DNA of 64,000 nucleotides, taken from Tipula vernalis. Its lineage: Eukaryota > Arthropoda > Insecta > Diptera > Tipulidae. The DNA is taken from assembly GCA_958295665.1 (NCBI GenBank), contig OY282560.1:149565745-149629744 (forward strand), written 5' to 3'. The position numbers and the translations under genes are program-made. Position 1 is the stretch's first letter. The number at the start of each line of letters is the position of its first letter. The notes beneath the pieces are model-generated. The model had not been told where the DNA came from. It saw only the letters and a program-made list of their open reading frames with translations, and did not search any database. Of the stretch, positions 38,901 to 53,900 are shown piece after piece.

Positions 38901-41900
38901 AAACTTGTGGGCTATAGCACAGTTGATTTTCAATAAAATTGAATTTTCTAAGAAATGTTTAGAAATAATCGAGTAATCAAAATGAAAATTGTCACAGCAA
39001 TTACAGGTCCCGAAACCTATTGATAGAGGTATCAACCATCGTAATAGGATCATTTTAGATTTTAGCCGCCCAAAAACTTGTGGGCTATAGCACAGTTGAT
39101 TTTCAATAAAATTGAATTTTCTAAGAAATGTTTAGAAATAATCGAGTAATCAAAATGAAAATTGTCACAGCAATTACAGGTCCCGAAACCTATTGATAGA
39201 GGTATCAACCATCGTAATCGGATCATTTTAGATTTTAGCCGCCCTAAAACTTGTGGGCTATAGCACAGTTGATTTTCAATAAAATTGAATTTTCTAAGAA
39301 ATGTTTAGAAATAATCGAGCAATCAAAATGAAAATTGTCACAGTAATTACAGGTCCCGAAATCTATTGATAGAGGTATCAACCATCGTAATCGGATCATT
39401 TTAGATTTTAGCCGCCCTAAAACTTGTGGGCTATAGCACAGTTGATTTTCAATAAAATTGAATTTTCTAAGAAATGTTTAGAAATAATCGAGCAATCAAA
39501 ATGAAAATTGTCACAGTAATTACAGGTCCCGAAACCTATTTATAGAGGTATCAACCATCGTAATCGGATCATTTTAGATTTTAGCCGCCCAAAAACTTAT
39601 GGGCTATAGCACAGTTGATTTTCAATAAAATTGAATTTTCTAAGAAATGTTTAGAAATAATCGAGAAATCAAAATGAAAATTGTCACAGTAATTACAGGT
39701 CCCGAAACCTATTGATAGAGGTATCAACCATCGTAATCGGATCATTTTAGATTTTAGCCGCCCAAAAACTTGTGGGCTATAGCACAGTTGATTTTCAATA
39801 AAATTGAATTTTCTAAGAAATGTTTAGAAATAATCGAGTAATCAAAATGAAAATTGTCACAGCAATTACAGGTCCCGAAACCTATTGATAGAGGTATCAA
39901 CCATCGTAATCGGATCATTTTAGATTTTAGCCGCCCAAAAACTTGTGGGCTATAGCACAGTTGATTTTCAATAAAATTGAATTTTCTAAGAAATGTTTAG
40001 AAATAATCGAGTAATCAAAATGAAAATTGTCACAGCAATTACAGGTCCCGAAACCTATTGATAGAGGTATCAACCATCGTAATAGGATCATTTTAGATTT
40101 TAGCCGCCCAAAAACTTGTGGGCTATAGCACAGTTGATTTTCAATAAAATTGAATTTTCTAAGAAATGTTTAGAAATAATCGAGTAATCAAAATGAAAAT
40201 TGTCACAGCAATTACAGGTCCCGAAACCTATTGATAGAGGTATCAACCATCGTAATCGGATCATTTTAGATTTTAGCCGCCCAAAAACTTGTGGGCTATA
40301 GCACAGTTGATTTTCAATAAAATTGAATTTTCTAAGAAATGTTTAGAAATAATCGAGTAATCAAAATGAAAATTGTCACAGCAATTACAGGTCCCGAAAC
40401 CTATTGATAGAGGTATCAACCATCGTAATCGGATCATTTTAGATTTTAGCCGCCCAAAAACTTGTGGGCTATAGCACAGTTGATTTTCAATAAAATTGAA
40501 TTTTCTAAGAAATGTTTAGAAATAATCGAGTAATCAAAATGAAAATTGTCACAGCAATTACAGGTCCCGAAACCTATTGATAGAGGTATCAACCATCGTA
40601 ATAGGATCATTTTAGATTTTAGCCGCCCAAAAACTTGTGGGCTATAGCACAGTTGATTTTCAATAAAATTGAATTTTCTAAGAAATGTTTAGAAATAATC
40701 GAGTAATCAAAATGAAAATTGTCACAGCAATTACAGGTCCCGAAACCTATTGATAGAGGTATCAACCATCGTAATCGGATCATTTTAGATTTTAGCCGCC
40801 CAAAAACTTGTGGGCTATAGCACAGTTGATTTTCAATAAAATTGAATTTTCTAAGAAATGTTTAGAAATAATCGAGTAATCAAAATGAAAATTGTCACAG
40901 CAATTACAGGTCCCGAAACCTATTGATAGAGGTATCAACCATCGTAATCGGATCATTTTAGATTTTAGCCGCCCTAAAACTTGTGGGCTATAGCACAGTT
41001 GATTTTCAATAAAATTGAATTTTCTAAGAAATGTTTAGAAATAATCGAGCAATCAAAATGAAAATTGTCACAGTAATTACAGGTCCCGAAATCTATTGAT
41101 AGAGGTATCAACCATCGTAATCGGATCATTTTAGATTTTAGCCGCCCTAAAACTTGTGGGCTATAGCACAGTTGATTTTCAATAAAATTGAATTTTCTAA
41201 GAAATGTTTAGAAATAATCGAGTAATCAAAATGAAAATTGTCACAGTAATTACAGGTCCCGAAACCTATTGATAGAGGTATCAACCATCGTAATAGGATC
41301 ATTTTAGATTTTAGCCGCCCAAAAACTTATGGGCTATAGCACAGTTGATTTTCAATAAAATTGAATTTTCTAAGAAATGTTTAGAAATAATCGAGAAATC
41401 AAAATGAAAATTGTCACAGTAATTACAGGTCCCGAAACCTATTGATAGAGGTATCAACCATCGTAATCGGATCATTTTAGATTTTAGCCGCCCAAAAACT
41501 TGTGGGCTATAGCACAGTTGATTTTCAATAAAATTGAATTTTCTAAGAAATGTTTAGAAATAATCGAGCAATCAAAATGAAAATTGTCACAGTAATTACA
41601 GGTCCCGAAACCTATTTATAGAGGTATCAACCATCGTAATCGGATCATTTTAGATTTTAGCCGCCCAAAAACTTGTGGGCTATAGCACAGTTGATTTTCA
41701 ATAAAATTAAATTTTCTAAGAAATGTTTAGAAATAATCGAGCAATCAAAATGAAAATTGTCACAGTAATTACAGGTCCCGAAACCTATTTATAGAGGTAT
41801 CAACCATCGTAATCGGATCATTTTATATTTTAGCCGCCCAAAAACTTGTGGGCTATAGCACAGTTGATTTTCAATAAAATTGAATTTTCTAAGAAATGTT

Positions 41901-44900
41901 TAGAAATAATCGAGTAATCAAAATGAAAATTGTCACAGCAACTACAGGTCCCGAAACCTATTGATAGAGGTATCAACCATCGTAATCGGATCATTTTAGA
42001 TTTTAGCCGCCCAAAAACTTGTGGGCTATAGCACAGTTGATTTTCAATAAAATTGAATTTTCTAAGAAATGTTTAGAAATAATCGAGTAATCAAAATGAA
42101 AATTGTCACAGCAATTACAGGTCCCGAAACCTATTGATAGAGGTATCAACCATCGTAATCGGATCATTTTAGATTTTAGCCGCCCAAAAACTTGTGGGCT
42201 ATAGCACAGTTGATTTTCAATAAAATTGAATTTTCTAAGAAGTGTTTAGAAATAATCGAGTAATCAAAATGAAAATTGTCACAGCAATTACAGGTCCCGA
42301 AACCTATTGATAGAGGTATCAACCATCGTAATCGGATCATTTTAGATTTTAGCCGCCCTAAAACTTGTGGGCTATAGCACAGTTGATTTTCAATAAAATT
42401 GAATTTTCTAAGAAATGTTTAGAAATAATCGAGCAATCAAAATGAAAATTGTCACAGTAATTACAGGTCCCGAAATCTATTGATAGAGGTATCAACCATC
42501 GTAATCGGATCATTTTAGATTTTAGCCGCCCAAAAACTTGTGGGCTATAGCACAGTTGATTTTCAATAAAATTGAATTTTCTAAGAAATGTTTAGAAATA
42601 ATCGAGTAATCAAAATGAAAATTGTCACAGCAATTACAGGTCCCGAAACCTATTGATAGAGGTATCAACCATCGTAATAGGATCATTTTAGATTTTAGCC
42701 GCCCTAAAACTTGTGGGCTATAGCACAGTTGATTTTCAATAAAATTGAATTTTCTAAGAAATGTTTAGAAATAATCGAGTAATCAAAATGAAAATTGTCA
42801 CAGCAATTACAGGTCCCGAAACCTATTGATAGAGGTATCAACCATCGTAATCGGATCATTTTAGATTTTAGCCGCCCAAAAACTTGTGGGCTATAGCACA
42901 GTTGATTTTCAATAAAATTGAATTTTCTAAGAAATGTTTAGAAATAATCGAGTAATCAAAATGAAAATTGTCACAGCAATTACAGGTCCCGAAACCTATT
43001 GATAGAGGTATCAACCATCGTAATCGGATCATTTTAGATTTTAGCCGCCCAAAAACTTGTGGGCTATAGCACAGTTGATTTTCAATAAAATTGAATTTTC
43101 TAAGAAATGTTTAGAAATAATCGAGCAATCAAAATGAAAATTGTCACAGTAATTACAGGTCCCGAAACCTATTTATAGAGGTATCAACCATCGTAATCGG
43201 ATCATTTTAGATTTTAGCCGCCCAAAAACTTGTGGGCTATAGCACAGTTGATTTTCAATAAAATTAAATTTTCTAAGAAATGTTTAGAAATAATCGAGAA
43301 ATCAAAATGAAAATTGTCACAGTAATTACAGGTCCCGAAACCTATTTATAGAGGTATCAACCATCGTAATCGGATCATTTTAGATTTTAGCCGCCCAAAA
43401 ACTTGTGGGCTATAGCACAGTTGATTTTCAATAAAATTGAATTTTCTAAGAAATGTTTAGAAATAATCGAGTAATCAAAATGAAAATTGTCACAGCAATT
43501 ACAGGTCCCGAAACCTATTGATAGAGGTATCAACCATCGTAATAGGATCATTTTAGATTTTAGCCGCCCAAAAACTTGTGGGCTATAGCACAGTTGATTT
43601 TCAATAAAATTGAATTTTCTAAGAAATGTTTAGAAATAATCGAGTAATCAAAATGAAAATTGTCACAGCAATTACAGGTCCCGAAACCTATTGATAGAGG
43701 TATCAACCATCGTAATCGGATCATTTTAGATTTTAGCCGCCCAAAAACTTGTGGGCTATAGCACAGTTGATTTTCAATAAAATTGAATTTTCTAAGAAAT
43801 GTTTAGAAATAATCGAGTAATCAAAATGAAAATTGTCACAGCAATTACAGGTCCCGAAACCTATTGATAGAGGTATCAACCATCGTAATCGGATCATTTT
43901 AGATTTTAGCCGCCCAAAAACTTGTGGGCTATAGCACAGTTGATTTTCAATAAAATTGAATTTTCTAAGAAATGTTTAGAAATAATCGAGTAATCAAAAT
44001 GAAAATTGTCACAGCAATTACAGGTCCCGAAACCTATTGATAGAGGTATCAACCATCGTAATCGGATCATTTTAGATTTTAGCCGCCCTAAAACTTGTGG
44101 GCTATAGCACAGTTGATTTTCAATAAAATTGAATTTTCTAAGAAATGTTTAGAAATAATCGAGCAATCAAAATGAAAATTGTCACAGTAATTACAGGTCC
44201 CGAAACCTATTTATAGAGGTATCAACCATCGTAATCGGATCATTTTAGATTTTAGCCGCCCAAAAACTTGTGGGCTATAGCACAGTTGATTTTCAATAAA
44301 ATTAAATTTTCTAAGAAATGTTTAGAAATAATCGAGTAATCAAAATGAAAATTGTCACAGCAATTACAGGTCCCGAAACCTATTGATAGAGGTATCAACC
44401 ATCGTAATAGGATCATTTTAGATTTTAGCCGCCCAAAAACTTGTGGGCTATAGCACAGTTGATTTTCAATAAAATTGAATTTTCTAAGAAATGTTTAGAA
44501 ATAATCGAGTAATCAAAATGAAAATTGTCACAGCAATTACAGGTCCCGAAACCTATTGATAGAGGTATCAACCATCGTAATCGGATCATTTTAGATTTTA
44601 GCCGCCCAAAAACTTGTGGGCTATAGCACAGTTGATTTTCAATAAAATTGAATTTTCTAAGAAATGTTTAGAAATAATCGAGTAATCAAAATGAAAATTG
44701 TCACAGCAATTACAGGTCCCGAAACCTATTGATAGAGGTATCAACCATCGTAATCGGATCATTTTAGATTTTAGCCGCCCAAAAACTTGTGGGCTATAGC
44801 ACAGTTGATTTTCAATAAAATTGAATTTTCTAAGAAATGTTTAGAAATAATCGAGTAATCAAAATGAAAATTGTCACAGCAATTACAGGTCCCGAAACCT

Positions 44901-47900
44901 ATTGATAGAGGTATCAACCATCGTAATAGGATCATTTTAGATTTTAGCCGCCCAAAAACTTGTGGGCTATAGCACAGTTGATTTTCAATAAAATTGAATT
45001 TTCTAAGAAATGTTTAGAAATAATCGAGTAATCAAAATGAAAATTGTCACAGCAATTACAGGTCCCGAAACCTATTGATAGAGGTATCAACCATCGTAAT
45101 CGGATCATTTTAGATTTTAGCCGCCCAAAAACTTGTGGGCTATAGCACAGTTGATTTTCAATAAAATTGAATTTTCTAAGAAATGTTTAGAAATAATCGA
45201 GTAATCAAAATGAAAATTGTCACAGCAATTACAGGTCCCGAAACCTATTGATAGAGGTATCAACCATCGTAATCGGATCATTTTAGATTTTAGCCGCCCA
45301 AAAACTTGTGGGCTATAGCACAGTTGATTTTCAATAAAATTGAATTTTCTAAGAAATGTTTAGAAATAATCGAGTAATCAAAATGAAAATTGTCACAGCA
45401 ATTACAGGTCCCGAAACCTATTGATAGAGGTATCAACCATCGTAATCGGATCATTTTAGATTTTAGCCGCCCTAAAACTTGTGGGCTATAGCACAGTTGA
45501 TTTTCAATAAAATTGAATTTTCTAAGAAATGTTTAGAAATAATCGAGCAATCAAAATGAAAATTGTCACAGTAATTACAGGTCCCGAAACCTATTTATAG
45601 AGGTATCAACCATCGTAATCGGATCATTTTAGATTTTAGCCGCCCAAAAACTTGTGGGCTATAGCACAGTTGATTTTCAATAAAATTAAATTTTCTAAGA
45701 AATGTTTAGAAATAATCGAGTAATCAAAATGAAAATTGTCACAGCAATTACAGGTCCCGAAACCTATTGATAGAGGTATCAACCATCGTAATAGGATCAT
45801 TTTAGATTTTAGCCGCCCAAAAACTTGTGGGCTATAGCACAGTTGATTTTCAATAAAATTGAATTTTCTAAGAAATGTTTAGAAATAATCGAGTAATCAA
45901 AATGAAAATTGTCACAGCAATTACAGGTCCCGAAACCTATTGATAGAGGTATCAACCATCGTAATCGGATCATTTTAGATTTTAGCCGCCCAAAAACTTG
46001 TGGGCTATAGCACAGTTGATTTTCAATAAAATTGAATTTTCTAAGAAATGTTTAGAAATAATCGAGTAATCAAAATGAAAATTGTCACAGCAATTACAGG
46101 TCCCGAAACCTATTGATAGAGGTATCAACCATCGTAATCGGATCATTTTAGATTTTAGCCGCCCAAAAACTTGTGGGCTATAGCACAGTTGATTTTCAAT
46201 AAAATTGAATTTTCTAAGAAATGTTTAGAAATAATCGAGTAATCAAAATGAAAATTGTCACAGCAATTACAGGTCCCGAAACCTATTGATAGAGGTATCA
46301 ACCATCGTAATCGGATCATTTTAGATTTTAGCCGCCCTAAAACTTGTGGGCTATAGCACAGTTGATTTTCAATAAAATTGAATTTTCTAAGAAATGTTTA
46401 GAAATAATCGAGTAATCAAAATGAAAATTGTCACAGTAATTACAGGTCCCGAAATCTATTTATAGAGGTATCAACCATCGTAATCGGATCATTTTAGATT
46501 TTAGCCGCCCAAAAACTTGTGGGCTATAGCACAGTTGATTTTCAATAAAATTAAATTTTCTAAGAAATGTTTAGAAATAATCGAGTAATCAAAATGAAAA
46601 TTGTCACAGCAATTACAGGTCCCGAAACCTATTGATAGAGGTATCAACCATCGTAATCGGATCATTTTAGATTTTAGCCGCCCAAAAACTTGTGGGCTAT
46701 AGCACAGTTGATTTTCAATAAAATTGAATTTTCTAAGAAATGTTTAGAAATAATCGAGTAATCAAAATGAAAATTGTCACAGCAATTACAGGTCCCGAAA
46801 CCTATTGATAGAGGTATCAACCATCGTAATCGGATCATTTTAGATTTTAGCCGCCCAAAAACTTGTGGGCTATAGCACAGTTGATTTTCAATAAAATTGA
46901 ATTTTCTAAGAAATGTTTAGAAATAATCGAGTAATCAAAATGAAAATTGTCACAGCAATTACAGGTCCCGAAACCTATTGATAGAGGTATCAACCATCGT
47001 AATAGGATCATTTTAGATTTTAGCCGCCCAAAAACTTGTGGGCTATAGCACAGTTGATTTTCAATAAAATTGAATTTTCTAAGAAATGTTTAGAAATAAT
47101 CGAGTAATCAAAATGAAAATTGTCACAGCAATTACAGGTCCCGAAACCTATTGATAGAGGTATCAACCATCGTAATCGGATCATTTTAGATTTTAGCCGC
47201 CCAAAAACTTGTGGGCTATAGCACAGTTGATTTTCAATAAAATTGAATTTTCTAAGAAATGTTTAGAAATAATCGAGTAATCAAAATGAAAATTGTCACA
47301 GCAATTACAGGTCCCGAAACCTATTGATAGAGGTATCAACCATCGTAATCGGATCATTTTAGATTTTAGCCGCCCAAAAACTTGTGGGCTATAGCACAGT
47401 TGATTTTCAATAAAATTGAATTTTCTAAGAAATGTTTAGAAATAATCGAGCAATCAAAATGAAAATTGTCACAGTAATTACAGGTCCCGAAACCTATTTA
47501 TAGAGGTATCAACCATCGTAATCGGATCATTTTAGATTTTAGCCGCCCAAAAACTTGTGGGCTATAGCACAGTTGATTTTCAATAAAATTAAATTTTCTA
47601 AGAAATGTTTAGAAATAATCGAGAAATCAAAATGAAAATTGTCACAGTAATTACAGGTCCCGAAACCTATTTATAGAGGTATCAACCATCGTAATCGGAT
47701 CATTTTAGATTTTAGCCGCCCAAAAACTTGTGGGCTATAGCACAGTTGATTTTCAATAAAATTGAATTTTCTAAGAAATGTTTAGAAATAATCGAGTAAT
47801 CAAAATGAAAATTGTCACAGCAATTACAGGTCCCGAAACCTATTGATAGAGGTATCAACCATCGTAATCGGATCATTTTAGATTTTAGCCGCCCAAAAAC

Positions 47901-50900
47901 TTGTGGGCTATAGCACAGTTGATTTTCAATAAAATTGAATTTTCTAAGAAATGTTTAGAAATAATCGAGTAATCAAAATGAAAATTGTCACAGCAATTAC
48001 AGGTCCCGAAACCTATTGATAGAGGTATCAACCATCGTAATCGGATCATTTTAGATTTTAGCCGCCCAAAAACTTGTGGGCTATAGCACAGTTGATTTTC
48101 AATAAAATTGAATTTTCTAAGAAATGTTTAGAAATAATCGAGTAATCAAAATGAAAATTGTCACAGCAATTACAGGTCCCGAAACCTATTGATAGAGGTA
48201 TCAACCATCGTAATCGGATCATTTTAGATTTTAGCCGCCCTAAAACTTGTGGGCTATAGCACAGTTGATTTTCAATAAAATTGAATTTTCTAAGAAATGT
48301 TTAGAAATAATCGAGCAATCAAAATGAAAATTGTCACAGTAATTACAGGTCCCGAAATCTATTTATAGAGGTATCAACCATCGTAATCGGATCATTTTAG
48401 ATTTTAGCCGCCCAAAAACTTGTGGGCTATAGCACAGTTGATTTTCAATAAAATTAAATTTTCTAAGAAATGTTTAGAAATAATCGAGTAATCAAAATGA
48501 AAATTGTCACAGCAATTACAGGTCCCGAAACCTATTGATAGAGGTATCAACCATCGTAATCGGATCATTTTAGATTTTAGCCGCCCAAAAACTTGTGGGC
48601 TATAGCACAGTTGATTTTCAATAAAATTGAATTTTCTAAGAAATGTTTAGAAATAATCGAGCAATCAAAATGAAAATTGTCACAGTAATTACAGGTCCCG
48701 AAACCTATTTATAGAGGTATCAACCATCGTAATCGGATCATTTTAGATTTTAGCCGCCCAAAAACTTGTGGGCTATAGCACAGTTGATTTTCAATAAAAT
48801 TAAATTTTCTAAGAAATGTTTAGAAATAATCGAGAAATCAAAATGAAAATTGTCACAGTAATTACAGGTCCCGAAACCTATTTATAGAGGTATCAACCAT
48901 CGTAATCGGATCATTTTAGATTTTAGCCGCCCAAAAACTTGTGGGCTATAGCACAGTTGATTTTCAATAAAATTGAATTTTCTAAGAAATGTTTAGAAAT
49001 AATCGAGTAATCAAAATGAAAATTGTCACAGCAATTACAGGTCCCGAAACCTATTGATAGAGGTATCAACCATCGTAATAGGATCATTTTAGATTTTAGC
49101 CGCCCAAAAACTTGTGGGCTATAGCACAGTTGATTTTCAATAAAATTGAATTTTCTAAGAAATGTTTAGAAATAATCGAGTAATCAAAATGAAAATTGTC
49201 ACAGCAATTACAGGTCCCGAAACCTATTGATAGAGGTATCAACCATCGTAATCGGATCATTTTAGATTTTAGCCGCCCAAAAACTTGTGGGCTATAGCAC
49301 AGTTGATTTTCAATAAAATTGAATTTTCTAAGAAATGTTTAGAAATAATCGAGTAATCAAAATGAAAATTGTCACAGCAATTACAGGTCCCGAAACCTAT
49401 TGATAGAGGTATCAACCATCGTAATCGGATCATTTTAGATTTTAGCCGCCCAAAAACTTGTGGGCTATAGCACAGTTGATTTTCAATAAAATTGAATTTT
49501 CTAAGAAATGTTTAGAAATAATCGAGTAATCAAAATGAAAATTGTCACAGCAATTACAGGTCCCGAAACCTATTGATAGAGGTATCAACCATCGTAATCG
49601 GATCATTTTAGATTTTAGCCGCCCTAAAACTTGTGGGCTATAGCACAGTTGATTTTCAATAAAATTGAATTTTCTAAGAAATGTTTAGAAATAATCGAGC
49701 AATCAAAATGAAAATTGTCACAGTAATTACAGGTCCCGAAACCTATTTATAGAGGTATCAACCATCGTAATCGGATCATTTTAGATTTTAGCCGCCCAAA
49801 AACTTGTGGGCTATAGCACAGTTGATTTTCAATAAAATTAAATTTTCTAAGAAATGTTTAGAAATAATCGAGTAATCAAAATGAAAATTGTCACAGCAAT
49901 TACAGGTCCCGAAACCTATTGATAGAGGTATCAACCATCGTAATAGGATCATTTTAGATTTTAGCCGCCCAAAAACTTGTGGGCTATAGCACAGTTGATT
50001 TTCAATAAAATTGAATTTTCTAAGAAATGTTTAGAAATAATCGAGTAATCAAAATGAAAATTGTCACAGCAATTACAGGTCCCGAAACCTATTGATAGAG
50101 GTATCAACCATCGTAATCGGATCATTTTAGATTTTAGCCGCCCAAAAACTTGTGGGCTATAGCACAGTTGATTTTCAATAAAATTGAATTTTCTAAGAAA
50201 TGTTTAGAAATAATCGAGTAATCAAAATGAAAATTGTCACAGCAATTACAGGTCCCGAAACCTATTGATAGAGGTATCAACCATCGTAATCGGATCATTT
50301 TAGATTTTAGCCGCCCAAAAACTTGTGGGCTATAGCACAGTTGATTTTCAATAAAATTGAATTTTCTAAGAAATGTTTAGAAATAATCGAGTAATCAAAA
50401 TGAAAATTGTCACAGCAATTACAGGTCCCGAAACCTATTGATAGAGGTATCAACCATCGTAATCGGATCATTTTAGATTTTAGCCGCCCTAAAACTTGTG
50501 GGCTATAGCACAGTTGATTTTCAATAAAATTGAATTTTCTAAGAAATGTTTAGAAATAATCGAGTAATCAAAATGAAAATTGTCACAGTAATTACAGGTC
50601 CCGAAATCTATTTATAGAGGTATCAACCATCGTAATCGGATCATTTTAGATTTTAGCCGCCCAAAAACTTGTGGGCTATAGCACAGTTGATTTTCAATAA
50701 AATTAAATTTTCTAAGAAATGTTTAGAAATAATCGAGTAATCAAAATGAAAATTGTCACAGCAATTACAGGTCCCGAAACCTATTGATAGAGGTATCAAC
50801 CATCGTAATCGGATCATTTTAGATTTTAGCCGCCCAAAAACTTGTGGGCTATAGCACAGTTGATTTTCAATAAAATTGAATTTTCTAAGAAATGTTTAGA

Positions 50901-53900
50901 AATAATCGAGTAATCAAAATGAAAATTGTCACAGCAATTACAGGTCCCGAAACCTATTGATAGAGGTATCAACCATCGTAATCGGATCATTTTAGATTTT
51001 AGCCGCCCAAAAACTTGTGGGCTATAGCACAGTTGATTTTCAATAAAATTGAATTTTCTAAGAAATGTTTAGAAATAATCGAGTAATCAAAATGAAAATT
51101 GTCACAGCAATTACAGGTCCCGAAACCTATTGATAGAGGTATCAACCATCGTAATAGGATCATTTTAGATTTTAGCCGCCCAAAAACTTGTGGGCTATAG
51201 CACAGTTGATTTTCAATAAAATTGAATTTTCTAAGAAATGTTTAGAAATAATCGAGTAATCAAAATGAAAATTGTCACAGCAATTACAGGTCCCGAAACC
51301 TATTGATAGAGGTATCAACCATCGTAATCGGATCATTTTAGATTTTAGCCGCCCAAAAACTTGTGGGCTATAGCACAGTTGATTTTCAATAAAATTGAAT
51401 TTTCTAAGAAATGTTTAGAAATAATCGAGTAATCAAAATGAAAATTGTCACAGCAATTACAGGTCCCGAAACCTATTGATAGAGGTATCAACCATCGTAA
51501 TCGGATCATTTTAGATTTTAGCCGCCCAAAAACTTGTGGGCTATAGCACAGTTGATTTTCAATAAAATTGAATTTTCTAAGAAATGTTTAGAAATAATCG
51601 AGCAATCAAAATGAAAATTGTCACAGTAATTACAGGTCCCGAAACCTATTTATAGAGGTATCAACCATCGTAATCGGATCATTTTAGATTTTAGCCGCCC
51701 AAAAACTTGTGGGCTATAGCACAGTTGATTTTCAATAAAATTAAATTTTCTAAGAAATGTTTAGAAATAATCGAGAAATCAAAATGAAAATTGTCACAGT
51801 AATTACAGGTCCCGAAACCTATTTATAGAGGTATCAACCATCGTAATCGGATCATTTTAGATTTTAGCCGCCCAAAAACTTGTGGGCTATAGCACAGTTG
51901 ATTTTCAATAAAATTGAATTTTCTAAGAAATGTTTAGAAATAATCGAGTAATCAAAATGAAAATTGTCACAGCAATTACAGGTCCCGAAACCTATTGATA
52001 GAGGTATCAACCATCGTAATAGGATCATTTTAGATTTTAGCCGCCCAAAAACTTGTGGGCTATAGCACAGTTGATTTTCAATAAAATTGAATTTTCTAAG
52101 AAATGTTTAGAAATAATCGAGTAATCAAAATGAAAATTGTCACAGCAATTACAGGTCCCGAAACCTATTGATAGAGGTATCAACCATCGTAATCGGATCA
52201 TTTTAGATTTTAGCCGCCCAAAAACTTGTGGGCTATAGCACAGTTGATTTTCAATAAAATTGAATTTTCTAAGAAATGTTTAGAAATAATCGAGTAATCA
52301 AAATGAAAATTGTCACAGCAATTACAGGTCCCGAAACCTATTGATAGAGGTATCAACCATCGTAATCGGATCATTTTAGATTTTAGCCGCCCAAAAACTT
52401 GTGGGCTATAGCACAGTTGATTTTCAATAAAATTGAATTTTCTAAGAAATGTTTAGAAATAATCGAGTAATCAAAATGAAAATTGTCACAGCAATTACAG
52501 GTCCCGAAACCTATTGATAGAGGTATCAACCATCGTAATCGGATCATTTTAGATTTTAGCCGCCCTAAAACTTGTGGGCTATAGCACAGTTGATTTTCAA
52601 TAAAATTGAATTTTCTAAGAAATGTTTAGAAATAATCGAGCAATCAAAATGAAAATTGTCACAGTAATTACAGGTCCCGAAACCTATTTATAGAGGTATC
52701 AACCATCGTAATCGGATCATTTTAGATTTTAGCCGCCCAAAAACTTGTGGGCTATAGCACAGTTGATTTTCAATAAAATTAAATTTTCTAAGAAATGTTT
52801 AGAAATAATCGAGTAATCAAAATGAAAATTGTCACAGCAATTACAGGTCCCGAAACCTATTGATAGAGGTATCAACCATCGTAATAGGATCATTTTAGAT
52901 TTTAGCCGCCCAAAAACTTGTGGGCTATAGCACAGTTGATTTTCAATAAAATTGAATTTTCTAAGAAATGTTTAGAAATAATCGAGTAATCAAAATGAAA
53001 ATTGTCACAGCAATTACAGGTCCCGAAACCTATTGATAGAGGTATCAACCATCGTAATCGGATCATTTTAGATTTTAGCCGCCCAAAAACTTGTGGGCTA
53101 TAGCACAGTTGATTTTCAATAAAATTGAATTTTCTAAGAAATGTTTAGAAATAATCGAGTAATCAAAATGAAAATTGTCACAGCAATTACAGGTCCCGAA
53201 ACCTATTGATAGAGGTATCAACCATCGTAATCGGATCATTTTAGATTTTAGCCGCCCAAAAACTTGTGGGCTATAGCACAGTTGATTTTCAATAAAATTG
53301 AATTTTCTAAGAAATGTTTAGAAATAATCGAGTAATCAAAATGAAAATTGTCACAGCAATTACAGGTCCCGAAACCTATTGATAGAGGTATCAACCATCG
53401 TAATCGGATCATTTTAGATTTTAGCCGCCCTAAAACTTGTGGGCTATAGCACAGTTGATTTTCAATAAAATTGAATTTTCTAAGAAATGTTTAGAAATAA
53501 TCGAGCAATCAAAATGAAAATTGTCACAGTAATTACAGGTCCCGAAATCTATTTATAGAGGTATCAACCATCGTAATCGGATCATTTTAGATTTTAGCCG
53601 CCCAAAAACTTGTGGGCTATAGCACAGTTGATTTTCAATAAAATTGAATTTTCTAAGAAATGTTTAGAAATAATCGAGTAATCAAAATGAAAATTGTCAC
53701 AGTAATTACAGGTCCCGAAACCTATTGATAGAGGTATCAACCATCGTAATCGGATCATTTTAGATTTTAGCCGCCCAAAAACTTGTGGGCTATAGCACAG
53801 TTGATTTTCAATAAAATTGAATTTTCTAAGAAATGTTTAGAAATAATCGAGCAATCAAAATGAAAATTGTCACAGTAATTACAGGTCCCGAAACCTATTT

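Noticed and set aside
45400..45445. Hammerhead ribozyme in the monomer
   Set aside because: cccgaaacct...aggta resembles the GAAA core followed by a short stem III with a GUA site, and hammerheads occur in some animal satellites. But the other core, CUGANGA, is missing on this strand and no complete core was found on the other.
45305..45477. CENP-B box
   Set aside because: The nearest string, around tttcgggacc on the - strand, lacks the required central A and the second CGGG spacing.
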